A stretch of 59,415 nt of DNA from Pseudonocardia sp. (GCA_019244295.1 JAFASX010000122.1:1-59415), one strand, 5' to 3'; numbered from the stretch's first letter, positions 41,556 through 50,838 are shown. Notes: generated from the sequence alone by a model not told the origin. Program-made: numbers and translations.

Positions 41556-42694
41556 TGAGAGCTGATCCGGCGACCGCCGGCCGTGCATCGGTGGCGGGAC
41601 GATTCACGCGGGTCACGACCACGCTGGCCGCCGCGATACTGATAGGGACGGTCGCTGGGTGTTCCAGCGGCTCGAGACCGGCCCCGCCGCCGGGGCGGTC
41701 AACGCCACAACCAGCGCCGGGAAGCGTCCCAGCGCCCGAGGCGCCCGAGGCGGTCGGGCCGAGGCGACTGCCGCGGCCGTTGCCGCCACCGGCCGAACCC
41801 GCTGTGGCGCCGCCGACGTCCGTCACGCCCGTCGGACAAGTGCTGCCGGTAGGCGCGGCGCCGGAGGGCATCGTGGCCGACCCGGTCACGCGCACGGTCA
41901 CGGTCGGGGTGCGCTCGCCTAATCAACTGGTTCTGTTCAACGCCGACACCGGACAGGTCACCGGCCGGGTGCCGTTGCCCGGGGTCCTGCGGCACCTGCA
42001 GCTGGCCGCCCCAGGTGGTCCGGTGTTGGTACCGGACGAGAGCTCCAACTCGCTGCTGCGGGTGGGCCTGCCGGCCGGGCAAGTGCTGGCGAGGGTGCCT
42101 ACCGGGGTCAGCCCGCACGACGCCAACCAGGCTCCGAACGGAACCATCTTTGTCGCCAACGAGGGTGGCGCCTCGGTGGTCGCCATTCGGGGCGACCGGG
42201 TTGTGCACACCTTCACCGACGTCACCCAACCCGCTGGCTTAGCGCATATCGGCGACCTGGTCGGGTTGATCGACGTCCGGGAGAACACCCTGACCATCTA
42301 CGACTCGACCGCGCTGAACCCGGTCTCGAAGATCGCGGCCGGCACCGGACCTACCCACGTGGTCGCCGACATCCACGGGCGTTTCCTGGTCGCGGACACC
42401 CGAGGCGGAGCGATCCTGGTCTTCGAGGTCACGCCCCAGCCGCGGCAAGTGGCCAGGGCGGAGCTGCCCGGGCAGCCCTACGGCATCACCTACGACGCCA
42501 CCCGAGACCGGTTCTGGGTAACCGTGACCGCAGCCAACCAGCTCGTCGGATACGACATGAGCCAGCCGACGCCGCGTGAGGTGGCCCGGTTCCCCACCGT
42601 TCGCCAGCCCAACACGGTGACGGTGGACCCAGTCAGCGGCAAGCTCTTCGTCACCGGCACCGCGGACGGCACCGTGGAGATCATCACGCCGTGA
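41555..42694 (+). CDS. YncE-like beta-propeller lipoprotein
   Basis: 379 residues from ATG 41555, overlapping the EF-G2 stop by one base. Signal peptide TTTLAAAILIGTVAGC ends in a lipobox (V-A-G-C), followed by a Pro-rich linker of ~55 residues. The rest is a series of ~40-residue propeller blades (VRSPNQLVLFNADTGQVTG; GTIFVANEGGASVVAI; DPVSGKLFVTGTADGTVEI), as in YncE/NHL/lactonase-like proteins. It should be anchored on the outer face of the membrane. Function is unknown; the coupling to a translation-factor-like gene is unexpected. Confidence 0.87.
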   Translation: MRADPATAGRASVAGRFTRVTTTLAAAILIGTVAGCSSGSRPAPPPGRSTPQPAPGSVPAPEAPEAVGPRRLPRPLPPPAEPAVAPPTSVTPVGQVLPVGAAPEGIVADPVTRTVTVGVRSPNQLVLFNADTGQVTGRVPLPGVLRHLQLAAPGGPVLVPDESSNSLLRVGLPAGQVLARVPTGVSPHDANQAPNGTIFVANEGGASVVAIRGDRVVHTFTDVTQPAGLAHIGDLVGLIDVRENTLTIYDSTALNPVSKIAAGTGPTHVVADIHGRFLVADTRGGAILVFEVTPQPRQVARAELPGQPYGITYDATRDRFWVTVTAANQLVGYDMSQPTPREVARFPTVRQPNTVTVDPVSGKLFVTGTADGTVEIITP

Positions 42695-42704
42695 GAGGGC
42701 TCAA

Positions 42705-42870
42705 GCTCTGGCCAATGCACCGACCCCACGCGGTTCCCGTCCTCGGCGGTGACCCGGTGCCCGGTTGCAGCAGGTTGTGATCTCGGCCGGCCCGTACAGG
42801 TTGTACAGGGCGCCCCGGAACTGGCCGTCGAGCAGGGTACGGCAGGCGGACGGCAGCAGCACGTCACCGC
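42705..42870 (-). pseudogene. Adenylation (NRPS/acyl-AMP ligase) domain fragment
   Basis: Minus-strand frame GGDVLLPSACRTLLDGQFRG followed by ALYNLYGPAEITTCCN matches the A4-A5 region of adenylation domains ('GGe.L......N.YGPtE'). After that the frame runs out without the A7/A10 motifs. A small relic of a lost synthetase. Confidence 0.55.
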
Positions 42871-42932
42871 CGGCCCGCGGGGGGCGGACGACAGCAGCAC
42901 GTCACCGCCGGCCCGCCGGGATCCGCGGGGGG
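42845..42932. repeat. Imperfect ~38-bp tandem repeat
   Basis: Two adjacent copies of GGCGGACG(G/A)CAGCAGCACG followed by TCACCGCCGGCCCGC and a G-run, then a third partial GGCGGACGG. The second copy is a few bases longer (extra GGGATCC). It lies within the adenylation-domain relic. Confidence 0.8.
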
Positions 42933-43038
42933 CGGACGGCCGAGCGCCACGTCGCCCGGCTGATCGAGGCGGAAGTGGCCGAGGAAGTCGAGCTGGGCCT
43001 GTTCGGTGCGACATCTGGGTGACGACGATCTCGGTCCA

Positions 43039-43102
43039 GTGATCAACAGCACAGCACAGTGGTTCCAGCTTGATCAAACCACTGTCCTGTGCTGTTGATC
43101 AC
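43039..43102. terminator. 26-bp-stem hairpin between convergent genes
   Basis: GTGATCAACAGCACAG at 43039-43054 is exactly inverted at 43087-43102. After one mismatch, ACAGTGGTT pairs with AACCACTGT (43056-43064 / 43077-43085), leaving a 12-base loop. It lies 345 bases after the lipoprotein stop and 214 bases after the pdxS stop. There is no T-run, so a bidirectional structure-only terminator or a palindromic repeat element are both possible. Confidence 0.7.
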
Positions 43103-43315
43103 CGGCCGCGGTTGAGAACCTGGCGGACGTGCGGTTTGTCTACCAGCCGCACGTTGCCGAACCGTACGTGCAAGCTGTCGAGCGGCCTCCAGCCCGTACC
43201 GCCTGCGATACGTTGCTGAATTCCCCATCTCCAGTGGGCCAACAGCCCTGGATAAGACTTTGATCCCGATCAGGGTCCGGTAGACCCGGCGCCCGCCGCA
43301 AAGAGCGGACGGCAC

Positions 43316-44254
43316 TCACCAGCCTCGGTGCGCGTAACGCTGGTCCGCCGGCAGCTCGCCCAGGTTGATCCCGACCATGGCTTCGCCGAGGCCTCGGGAC
43401 ACTTTAGCGATCACATCCGGGTCGTCATAAAACGCGGTGGCTTTCACGATAGCCTCGGCCCGCCGAGCCGGGTCACTGGATTTGAAGATTCCGGAACCGA
43501 CGAACACCCCCTCCGCGCCCAGCTGCATCATCATCGCCGCGTCAGCTGGGGTGGCGATTCCGCCGGCGGTGAACAGCACGACCGGAAGCTTGCCGGCGGC
43601 CGCGACCTCAGCCACCAACTCGACTGATGCGCGCAACTCCTTGGCCGCCGCGTAAAGCTCGGCGCTCTCCAGCGAGGCAAGCCGCCGGATTTCCGCGCGG
43701 ATCGCCCGCATATGCCGGGTCGCCTCGACGACATTGCCGGTGCCGGCCTCGCCTTTGGAACGGATCATGGCCGCGCCTTCAGCGATCCGGCGCAGCGCCT
43801 CGCCGAGGTTGGTCGCACCGCACACGAACGGCACGGTGAACGCGAACTTGTCGATGTGGTGCGCCTCGTCGGCCGGGGTGAGTACCTCGGACTCGTCGAT
43901 GTAGTCCACCCCGATCGCCTGGAGCACCTGTGCTTCGACGAAGTGCCCGATCCGCGCCTTGGCCATCACAGGGATGGAGACCGCGTCGATAATGCCGCAC
44001 ACCATGTCTGGGTCGCTCATGCGGGCCACTCCGCCTTGCGCGCGGATGTCGGCGGGCACCCGCTCCAGGGCCATGACCGCCACCGCGCCGGCGTCTTCGG
44101 CGATCTTCGCCTGCTCCGGAGTAACGACGTCCATGATCACCCCGCCTTTGAGCATCTCGGCCATGCCTCGCTTAACTCTGGCCGTGCCAAGTTGGGAGCG
44201 CCGGTGGGCTGCGGAGGCGTCGGACCCATCGGAGTGGAGCTGCTCGGCGAACAC
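43316..44254 (-). CDS. pdxS: Pyridoxal 5'-phosphate synthase lyase subunit PdxS
   Basis: 312 residues from GTG 44254, preceded by AAGGAAAGG. PdxS makes PLP from ribose 5-phosphate, glyceraldehyde 3-phosphate and ammonia. The family's near-invariant blocks are present: [67 protein letters not shown] and [23 protein letters not shown] '[13 protein letters not shown]'. It needs the glutaminase PdxT for ammonia, normally encoded just downstream in relatives; no pdxT follows here. Last gene of the thrS-pimA block, 84 bases after the Nudix gene. Confidence 0.96.
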   Translation of the reverse strand: MFAEQLHSDGSDASAAHRRSQLGTARVKRGMAEMLKGGVIMDVVTPEQAKIAEDAGAVAVMALERVPADIRAQGGVARMSDPDMVCGIIDAVSIPVMAKARIGHFVEAQVLQAIGVDYIDESEVLTPADEAHHIDKFAFTVPFVCGATNLGEALRRIAEGAAMIRSKGEAGTGNVVEATRHMRAIRAEIRRLASLESAELYAAAKELRASVELVAEVAAAGKLPVVLFTAGGIATPADAAMMMQLGAEGVFVGSGIFKSSDPARRAEAIVKATAFYDDPDVIAKVSRGLGEAMVGINLGELPADQRYAHRGW

Positions 44255-44338
44255 GCTGCGAACCTTTCCTTGACGTCGAATCGCATCGATCCAGTGCGAT
44301 TCGATTGTAAGTGGATGTTACTGACGCGGACCGTGCGC

Positions 44339-45319
44339 TCAGAAGATGGACCTGGTCACACCGCTCCATCGGCGCGCCGGCAGCTCGTCGATCAGCGCGG
44401 CCAGGTCTCTCGGGTAGATCACCTCGCTAGTGGCCCGCAGCTGCGCGGAGGTCCACCACCGATATCCGGGTCGAACGCCGAGGCCGGCGGCAGCGTCCGC
44501 CCGGGCGCACGAGCCGTCGCACGTGCCGTCGGTCCAGGCCAGGAAGTACTCCTCCTCGGAGGCGAAACTGTCACCGTTGAAGCTGAACACCGCGCGCCGC
44601 CGCCACACCGGTCCTACCATTCGTCCGGCCGGCACCTGCAACCCGGTCCCAGCGGCCAGTTCGCGCGCCGCCGCCGCGCGCGGCGTCTCGCCGGCCCACG
44701 GCTCGCCGCCAGGGGCGACCCAGTATGATTCCTGGGGCCGGGCTGGGTCGAAACCCTCGATCAACAACACCCGCCCTCGGCCGTCCAGCAGCACAACCCG
44801 GCCGTCCTTGCGGCACCGCAACGGTACCTCGGTCGGTCCCTCCCGGTCATGCGGGACCTCGGCGATCTCGAAATAGTCCGGCGTCGGCGCGGTACCGGCC
44901 AGCCGCGGCAAACGCACCAGCCGGCGTGAGCACAATGCGAGCGTATCCCGCACCGCGTCGTTGTAAACCCGCCGACCCAAGACGACCCGCTGCTCGGCGT
45001 CGACCAGCTCGGCGACGAGCTCCGCAGCCACCGCGTCACGATCCAGCTCCGCGAGCAACCGGCCCAGGTCATTCTCGGCCGCCTCCCGGTCGTCAGCGGG
45101 CGCTCGTTCGGCCTGGGTGGCGCTGCGCCGGAGCTGTTCGTCACCGATGCTCAGCGCGACGGAACGGGCCACCACCGCCCGCCGCTCCAATGCGGCCAAC
45201 AGCGCGGCCCGTGCCGCATCGGTGCGCACGTGCAGCCGGTCGAGCCGGTTGGCCTTCGCCAGGCAGGACGCCACCACCAGAACGGCCCCGAAAAACAACA
45301 CGACCAGCGTGAGGTTCAT
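44339..45319 (-). CDS. Membrane-anchored Nudix-fold protein with degenerate Nudix box
   Basis: 326 residues. An N-terminal membrane helix (NLTLVVLFFGAVLVVASCLA) is followed by a long helical region (residues ~25-135) and a C-terminal Nudix domain. The Nudix box G-x5-E-x7-R-E-U-x-E-E-x-G-U reads GEPWAGETPRAAAARELAAG then TGL, so the two metal-binding Glu are replaced by Ala and Gly. Catalysis by the usual mechanism is doubtful. Its start directly abuts the pimA stop (TAG-ATG). A gene of this type occupies the same place in mycobacteria (Rv2609c). Confidence 0.87.
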   Translation of the reverse strand: MNLTLVVLFFGAVLVVASCLAKANRLDRLHVRTDAARAALLAALERRAVVARSVALSIGDEQLRRSATQAERAPADDREAAENDLGRLLAELDRDAVAAELVAELVDAEQRVVLGRRVYNDAVRDTLALCSRRLVRLPRLAGTAPTPDYFEIAEVPHDREGPTEVPLRCRKDGRVVLLDGRGRVLLIEGFDPARPQESYWVAPGGEPWAGETPRAAAARELAAGTGLQVPAGRMVGPVWRRRAVFSFNGDSFASEEEYFLAWTDGTCDGSCARADAAAGLGVRPGYRWWTSAQLRATSEVIYPRDLAALIDELPARRWSGVTRSIF

Positions 45320-46519
45320 CTACACTCCAGGCGAGCGACCGATCCACGCGGGCCGGTCCAGCCCATGGTTGGCCACCGCGAGCCAGCGCGGGTCCGCCGC
45401 GATAGCCGCTTGGTAAACCCTCAGCACCGACTCGGCTACTACCGGCCAGGCGTACCGCTGCGCGCGTCGCCGACCAGACTCGGCTAGCGCGGCCCGCCGG
45501 CGTCGATCAGCCAGCAGCGCCGACAGCGCGGTAGCCAACGCCACTGGGTCCCCCGCCGATACCAGCTCGCCGGCCTGACCGCCGTCGAGCACTCGACGAA
45601 ACGCATCTAGGTCGCTGGCAAGCACCGGGGTGCCGGCGGCCATGGCTTCGGTGAGCACCATGCCGAAGCTTTCGCCACCGAGGTTCGGCGCGCAGTAGAC
45701 GTCCATCGAACGCAGCGCGGACGCCTTCGTCGCTTCGTCGACGATACCGAGCAGATCGATGCGTTCGGCCAGCTCCGGGCCGGCGCGCCGGCGCAGGCCA
45801 GCGACGCTGCCGCGCCCGACGACCAACAGCCGCACGTCGCGCGATGGCCGCGTCGGCAACCTCCGCAGCGCTTCCAGCAACACATCCATCCCCTTGCGCG
45901 GCTCATCGAAGCGCCCGACGAAGCCGACGGTGAGCGCCCCGGGGCGGGGGTAGCCAGGCAGCGCGGCCGCGGTGGCGAACAGCGTGACGTCGACCCCGTT
46001 CGGGATCTCCACCGCATCCCCGCCGAGATGCTCCACCTGCACCCGCCGTGCCGACGGAGATACCGCGATCCGAGCGGTGATCTTCTCCAGCAGCGGACGC
46101 AGGACAGCGGAGTATGCGCTCAACGCACGGGAACGTTCGGTGGCGGTATGGAAAGTAGCCACGATCGGACCGTCAGCCATCACCAGGGCCAGCAGGGACA
46201 GACTCGGCGCGGTGGGCTCATGCAGGTGCAGTACATCGAGGTCACGCTCGGCCAGCCAGCGGCGGACCAGCGCGTAAGCCGCCGGCCCGAAGGTCAGCCG
46301 GGCCACCGACCCGTTGTAGCGGACCGGGACCGCGCGACCGGTCGGGGTGACGAACTCGGGCCAGGCAGCGGTTCCGCGATGGTCTCCAGGGGCCAGCACG
46401 TGCGCTTCGTGCCCGAGCGTGCGCAACGCCCTCGCCAGCTCGAGCACGTGCGCCTGGACGCCGCCCGGGACATCCAGGGAGTACGGGCAGACGATACCGA
46501 CCCGCAGCGCCCGGCTCAC
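45320..46519 (-). CDS. pimA: Phosphatidyl-myo-inositol mannosyltransferase PimA
   Basis: 399 residues from GTG 46519. GT4 glycosyltransferase that adds the first mannose from GDP-mannose to phosphatidylinositol at the inner membrane face. Motifs: N-terminal VGIVCPYSLDVPGGVQAHVL, the loop ARLTFGPAAYALVRRWL, GFVGRFDEPRKGMDVLLEAL, and the E-x7-E site GGESFGMVLTEAMAAGTPV. The start region lies in a 17-bp triplicated sequence, so alternative GTG starts exist at each copy. Position after the PIM acyltransferase and pgsA matches Rv2610c. Confidence 0.94.
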   Translation of the reverse strand: MSRALRVGIVCPYSLDVPGGVQAHVLELARALRTLGHEAHVLAPGDHRGTAAWPEFVTPTGRAVPVRYNGSVARLTFGPAAYALVRRWLAERDLDVLHLHEPTAPSLSLLALVMADGPIVATFHTATERSRALSAYSAVLRPLLEKITARIAVSPSARRVQVEHLGGDAVEIPNGVDVTLFATAAALPGYPRPGALTVGFVGRFDEPRKGMDVLLEALRRLPTRPSRDVRLLVVGRGSVAGLRRRAGPELAERIDLLGIVDEATKASALRSMDVYCAPNLGGESFGMVLTEAMAAGTPVLASDLDAFRRVLDGGQAGELVSAGDPVALATALSALLADRRRRAALAESGRRRAQRYAWPVVAESVLRVYQAAIAADPRWLAVANHGLDRPAWIGRSPGV

Positions 46520-46554
46520 GGCAGCGCCCGGCTCACGGCAGCGCCCGGCTCACG
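46504..46554. repeat. 17-bp perfect triplication across the acyltransferase/pimA junction
   Basis: GCAGCGCCCGGCTCACG occurs three times head to tail (46504-46520, 46521-46537, 46538-46554). On the minus strand each unit carries GTGAGCCGGGCGCTGC. The third copy holds the acyltransferase stop and the first holds the pimA GTG, so a former GTGA overlap appears to have been spread apart by 34 bases. Confidence 0.95.
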
Positions 46555-47500
46555 GCTGTGCCCGGGGGCTAGCCAGCCCCCAGTCGGATATCCAGATCGG
46601 CTGCAACATGTGCCAGTCGGCCGGATGGGACGCGATGTCGCGAGTGAACACGTCGGCCAACGCCTGGGTCACCGCGTGCACAACCACCGAAGTCGGCTCA
46701 CCAGACGGTGGCTCAATAGGTGGATGGAACCGCAAGCCCCAACCGTCCGGGGTGAACCAGCCGGCGAACGGCACCAGCGTTGCACCGGTGCGCCGGGCCA
46801 ACGCGGCCGGTCCGGCTGGCAACCTGGCCGGCGCACCGAAGAAATCGACCTCGATCCCGGCACCGGTCACGTCGCGGTCAGCAAGCAGACAGACCACCCG
46901 GTTGGCCCGCAGCCGGGCGGCCAGCGTGGCCACCGTCCAAGCGCCCCGGTCCGCCGGCAGCACCTCGAACCCGAGGCCGCGGCGGTAAGCTAGGAACCGC
47001 TCGTAAACCGATTCCGGATGCAGCCGCTCGGCCACCGTCACCAAGGTGGCCGGCTCCCCGAGCCGGCTCAGCTCGCGCACCAGCCAAACCCCAGCCACAT
47101 CCCAGTTCCCGCTGTGGGTCAGCGCCGCGATCACCCCCCGGCCACGGCTCAGCGCCCGCCCCAGGTACTCGATTCCGTGCACCCCAGGGCTGACCAGCTC
47201 ATGCACCAACGAAGGAGCTATCGCGGGCAGCCGGAACGCCTCACACCAGTAACGGGCGTACGAACGCATCGCCGCGACAACCACCGCGTCCAGTTCCGCG
47301 GTATCCAACGACCTCGGAACTCGATCACCGTGTCCGAGTACCCGAGCCAGGTTTGCCCGCAGCTGGCGGACCCCCGGTCCGCCGCGCCGCGCGGCCAGGT
47401 CGCCACCGGCTCGGAACAGGCGGGCCGCTATCGGGCCAGGCAACATACGCACCAGCCGCCAGCCCAGCGCATAGCTCAGCTCGGCCACCTCACCAGTCAC
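46550..47500 (-). CDS. Phosphatidylinositol mannoside acyltransferase (PatA-like)
   Basis: 316 residues from GTG 47500, overlapping the pgsA stop (GTGA). Lauroyl/LpxL-type acyltransferase fold, with the H-x4-D catalytic motif in LTHSGNWDVAGVWLVREL and downstream VCLLADRDVTGAGIEVDFFG and RRTGATLVPFAGWF. In mycobacteria the Rv2611c enzyme acylates the mannose of PIM1/PIM2. The N-terminus is weakly hydrophobic, as expected for a peripheral membrane enzyme. Confidence 0.92.
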   Translation of the reverse strand: MTGEVAELSYALGWRLVRMLPGPIAARLFRAGGDLAARRGGPGVRQLRANLARVLGHGDRVPRSLDTAELDAVVVAAMRSYARYWCEAFRLPAIAPSLVHELVSPGVHGIEYLGRALSRGRGVIAALTHSGNWDVAGVWLVRELSRLGEPATLVTVAERLHPESVYERFLAYRRGLGFEVLPADRGAWTVATLAARLRANRVVCLLADRDVTGAGIEVDFFGAPARLPAGPAALARRTGATLVPFAGWFTPDGWGLRFHPPIEPPSGEPTSVVVHAVTQALADVFTRDIASHPADWHMLQPIWISDWGLASPRAQP

Positions 47501-48141
47501 GCGAGCTCCTCGCCGGTGCTGGCGGCCGATCCGGCTCGCCGCGCGGCCGACCGGCGCACAGCGAGCATCCGCTGACCCAGCGTGATCACTGAGCCCACAG
47601 CGAGCAGCCACAGCGAAACGGCCAGCGCGCGGGGTACCCCGATGCCCTCCAGAAAAGTGCCGAGCAACGCTACGATCAGCCGCTCGGGCCGCTCCACCAG
47701 GCCACCGTTGGCCGACAAACCGCTGGCCTCCGCCCTGGCTTTGAGGTAGGACACCACCTGGCACACGACCAACGAGATCAGCGCGGCCACCGCCGTGCCC
47801 GGCTGGTCACCCAGACGCATACACCACCAGGTCAACCCGGCGAACAGTGAGCCGTCGGCGATCCGGTCGCAGGTGGAGTCCAGCACGGCGCCGAACGGCG
47901 AACACACGCCCCTCGCTCTGGCCACCGCGCCGTCGAGCAGGTCGAACAGGGCGAAGACAGTGACCACGAGGGTACCGGCGACGAACATCCCCGCGGGGAA
48001 GAACCACAGCGCGGCGGTGACGGTACCCACGCTACCCACGACGGTCACCAGATCCGGCGAAACTCCGCACCGGACTAACTGGCGGGCCAACGGACCGGTG
48101 ACCCGTCTGACGGAGGCCCGAACGACGAGGTTGTCGAGCAT
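47497..48141 (-). CDS. pgsA: CDP-alcohol phosphatidyltransferase, phosphatidylinositol phosphate synthase
   Basis: 214 residues from ATG 48141, two bases after the HIT gene stop. The signature D-G-x2-A-R-x8-G-x3-D-x3-D is complete: DGAVARARGVCSPFGAVLD then STCD. About six hydrophobic segments. The enzyme joins CDP-diacylglycerol and inositol 1-phosphate to give the PI phosphate precursor of PIMs. The basic C-terminus (RRSAARRAGSA) would face the cytoplasm. Corresponds to Rv2612c (pgsA1) by order and motif. Confidence 0.93.
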   Translation of the reverse strand: MLDNLVVRASVRRVTGPLARQLVRCGVSPDLVTVVGSVGTVTAALWFFPAGMFVAGTLVVTVFALFDLLDGAVARARGVCSPFGAVLDSTCDRIADGSLFAGLTWWCMRLGDQPGTAVAALISLVVCQVVSYLKARAEASGLSANGGLVERPERLIVALLGTFLEGIGVPRALAVSLWLLAVGSVITLGQRMLAVRRSAARRAGSAASTGEELA

Positions 48142-48143
48142 GA

Positions 48144-48722
48144 TCAGCCCGGGGGCGGCCAGGCCTTGGCGAGCAGCTCGCGGGTTTCCGAGAGCAGCTG
48201 AGGGATCACCTTGGTCTGGCCGATGACCGCGATGAAGTTGGCGTCTCCACCCCACCTCGGCACGACGTGCTGATGCAGGTGATCGGCCAGCGATCCACCG
48301 GCGACCGCGCCGAGGTTGAGCCCAACATTGAAGCCGTGCGGCGCGGCGACCTTCCTCATCGACCGCACCGCACGCTGGGTGAACTCCATCAGTTCGGCGC
48401 TCTCCCGCGCGGTGAGGTCCTCCAGCTCGGCGACATGCCGGTAGGGAACCACCATGAGATGCCCCGGGTTGTACGGATGCAGGTTCAACACGGCATACAC
48501 CTGCGTCCCCCGAGCGACGACCAAGCTCTCCTCGTCATCCAGTCCCGGGATCCGGCAGAACGGGCAGCCTTCCTCCGCGCTGCTGGCAGCGGCGCCCTTA
48601 ATGTAGGCCAACCGGTGTGGAGTCCACAGCCGGCGGAAGCCATCGGCCACTGCCGCGCCATCCTGTCCGACGAGCTCCGCGGAATCCGAACCGGCCGGAG
48701 GCTCGGTCGCCGGCTCGTTCAA
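48144..48722 (-). CDS. HIT-domain protein, Ap4A phosphorylase-like
   Basis: 192 residues. The histidine-triad motif [12 protein letters not shown] (H-x-H-x-H) lies in the C-terminal half, and [20 protein letters not shown] provides the CxxC of the zinc-binding subgroup. The mycobacterial counterpart Rv2613c is a diadenosine tetraphosphate phosphorylase. Placement right after thrS makes sense because aminoacyl-tRNA synthetases produce Ap4A as a by-product. It overlaps the thrS stop by four bases. Confidence 0.92.
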   Translation of the reverse strand: MNEPATEPPAGSDSAELVGQDGAAVADGFRRLWTPHRLAYIKGAAASSAEEGCPFCRIPGLDDEESLVVARGTQVYAVLNLHPYNPGHLMVVPYRHVAELEDLTARESAELMEFTQRAVRSMRKVAAPHGFNVGLNLGAVAGGSLADHLHQHVVPRWGGDANFIAVIGQTKVIPQLLSETRELLAKAWPPPG

Positions 48723-50794
48723 GAGGTGCCTACTTCGAAGCTCTGTTCGGTCGGCGAGGAATTCTCCCGCCGGCCAATCCAGTCCACAATAGCCTTGATC
48801 GCGGCAGTCACCGGGACACCGTTGCGTTGGCTGCCGTCACGGAACCGGAAGCTGACCGCATCGTCCTGGGCGTCGCGGCCACCGGCCAGCAGCAGGAACG
48901 GCACCTTCTGCAGGGTGTGCGTACGGATCTTCTTCTGCATCCGGTCGTCACTGGTGTCCACTTCAACCCGCACACCGCGCGAGCGCAACGCGGCAGCCAG
49001 CTCCTGAACGTAGTCGACCTGCTCCGCCGAGACCGGAATGCCCACCACCTGCACCGGAGCCAGCCAGGCCGGGAACGCCCCAGCGTAGTGCTCCAGCAGG
49101 ATGGCGAAGAACCGCTCAATCGAGCCGAACAACGCCCGATGGATCATCACGGGCTGTCGCCGGGAACCGTCCGGAGCGGTGTACTCCAGCCCGAACAGCT
49201 CCGGCTCCATCAGGTCGACCTGGATAGTCGACATCTGCCAGGTCCGCCCGATCGCGTCCTTGGCCTGCACCGAGATCTTCGGCGCGTAAAAGGCCGCGCC
49301 ACCGGGGTCTAAGACAAGCTCCAGCCCGGACGCTTCGGCCGCCTCGCGCAGGGCCGAGGTGGCCCGCTCCCAGTCTTCGTCGCCGCCGATCGACTTGTCT
49401 GGGTCACGGGTGGAAAGCTCCAGGTAGAAGTCGTGCAGCCCGTAGTCCCGCAGCAGGTCCAGTACGAACCGCAGCAGCGAGTGGATCTCGCCCTGCATCT
49501 GCTCCCGCGTGCAGTAGATGTGTGAGTCGTCCTGAGTGAACCCCCGGGCCCGGGTCAACCCGTGCACGACCCCAGACTTTTCGTACCGGTACACCGTGCC
49601 GAACTCGAACATGCGCAGCGGCAGCTCCCGATAGGACCGGCCCCGAGAGCGGAAGATCAGGTTGTGCATCGGGCAGTTCATCGGCTTGAGGTAGTAGTCC
49701 TGCCCCGGTTTACGCAGCTCACCGGCGCTGTCGTGCTCGGCGTCCAAGTGCATGGGCGGATACATGCCATCGGCGTACCACCGCAGGTGCCCTGAGGTCT
49801 CGAACAGCTGTGCCTTGGTGATGTGCGGGGTGTTGACGAACACGTAGCCGGACTCCTCGTGCCGGCGCCGCGAGTAGTCCTCCAGCTCCTTGCGGATCAC
49901 CCCGCCCTTCGGGTGGAACACCGGCAACCCGGACCCGATCTCGTCCGGGAAGGAGAACAGATCCAGCTCCGCGCCCAGCCGTCGATGGTCGCGGCGCTCG
50001 GCCTCAGCCAGCCGATGCAGGTGCTGCTCCAGCGCCTCGGTTGATTCCCACGCGGTGCCATAGATCCGCTGCAACTGCGGGTTGCGTTCGTTTCCCCGCC
50101 AGTACGCGGCGGCGGTGCGCATCAGCTTGAATGCCGGGATGAACTTGGTGGTCGGCACGTGCGGGCCCCGGCACAGATCCGACCACACCACTTCACCGGT
50201 GTGCGCGTGAATGTTGTCGTAGCTGGTCAGCTCGCCGGAGGAATCAACTTCCATGACCTCCGAATCGGCTTCGGCGCCGGCCCCTTTGAGGTCGATCAAC
50301 TCCAGCTTGTACGGCTCATCGGCAAGTTTCGCGCGGGCTTCGTCGAGCGAGGCGAACCGGCGGCGGGAGAATCGCTGACCGGCCTTAATGATCTTCTTCA
50401 TGGCCGACTCGAGCGCCTGCAGATCGTCTGGCGTGAACGGCTCGGCGACATCGAAGTCGTAGTAGAAGCCATCGGTGATCGGCGGCCCGATCCCCAGCTT
50501 CGCCTTGGGGCGTAGCTGCTGCACCGCCTGGGCCAGCACGTGCGCGGCGGAGTGCCGGATCACCGAGCGGCCGTCCTCGGTATTCGCCCCCACCGGCTGC
50601 ACGTCGATGTCGATGTCCGGTACCCACGCCAGGTCACGCAGCACGGCGGTATCGTCTGGGCCAACCTCGCGGACCACCACCACCGCGGCAGGCCCAGTAG
50701 TGGGCAAGCCCGCCTCCCGCACCGCCGAGGCGGCGGTCGCACCGGCCGGCACCCGGACAGGGGCAGGCACGGGACGATTCAGCGGACCAGACAC
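48719..50794 (-). CDS. thrS: Threonyl-tRNA synthetase
   Basis: 691 residues from GTG 50794 (GAGGAG upstream). Charges tRNA-Thr. TGS domain, editing domain with [14 protein letters not shown] (HxxxH) and [17 protein letters not shown], class II core with [20 protein letters not shown] (zinc Cys), motif 2 [11 protein letters not shown] and motif 3 [20 protein letters not shown], then the anticodon-binding domain [17 protein letters not shown]. First gene of a seven-gene block. No T-box-like leader is seen; a perfect palindrome lies 45-69 bases upstream of the start. Confidence 0.97.
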   Translation of the reverse strand: MSGPLNRPVPAPVRVPAGATAASAVREAGLPTTGPAAVVVVREVGPDDTAVLRDLAWVPDIDIDVQPVGANTEDGRSVIRHSAAHVLAQAVQQLRPKAKLGIGPPITDGFYYDFDVAEPFTPDDLQALESAMKKIIKAGQRFSRRRFASLDEARAKLADEPYKLELIDLKGAGAEADSEVMEVDSSGELTSYDNIHAHTGEVVWSDLCRGPHVPTTKFIPAFKLMRTAAAYWRGNERNPQLQRIYGTAWESTEALEQHLHRLAEAERRDHRRLGAELDLFSFPDEIGSGLPVFHPKGGVIRKELEDYSRRRHEESGYVFVNTPHITKAQLFETSGHLRWYADGMYPPMHLDAEHDSAGELRKPGQDYYLKPMNCPMHNLIFRSRGRSYRELPLRMFEFGTVYRYEKSGVVHGLTRARGFTQDDSHIYCTREQMQGEIHSLLRFVLDLLRDYGLHDFYLELSTRDPDKSIGGDEDWERATSALREAAEASGLELVLDPGGAAFYAPKISVQAKDAIGRTWQMSTIQVDLMEPELFGLEYTAPDGSRRQPVMIHRALFGSIERFFAILLEHYAGAFPAWLAPVQVVGIPVSAEQVDYVQELAAALRSRGVRVEVDTSDDRMQKKIRTHTLQKVPFLLLAGGRDAQDDAVSFRFRDGSQRNGVPVTAAIKAIVDWIGRRENSSPTEQSFEVGTS

Positions 50795-50838
50795 GAGTGG
50801 GCTCCTCACACTTCTGGGCGCGCGCCTCACCCGGCGCG

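Larger units (their letters stand above)
42695..43315. other. Intergenic region with A-domain relic, tandem repeats and large palindrome
   Basis: 621 bases between the lipoprotein and pdxS, which converge. It contains a minus-strand adenylation-domain fragment (42705-42870), an imperfect ~38-base tandem repeat (42845-42932) and a long hairpin (43039-43102). No intact gene is seen. Confidence 0.6.
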
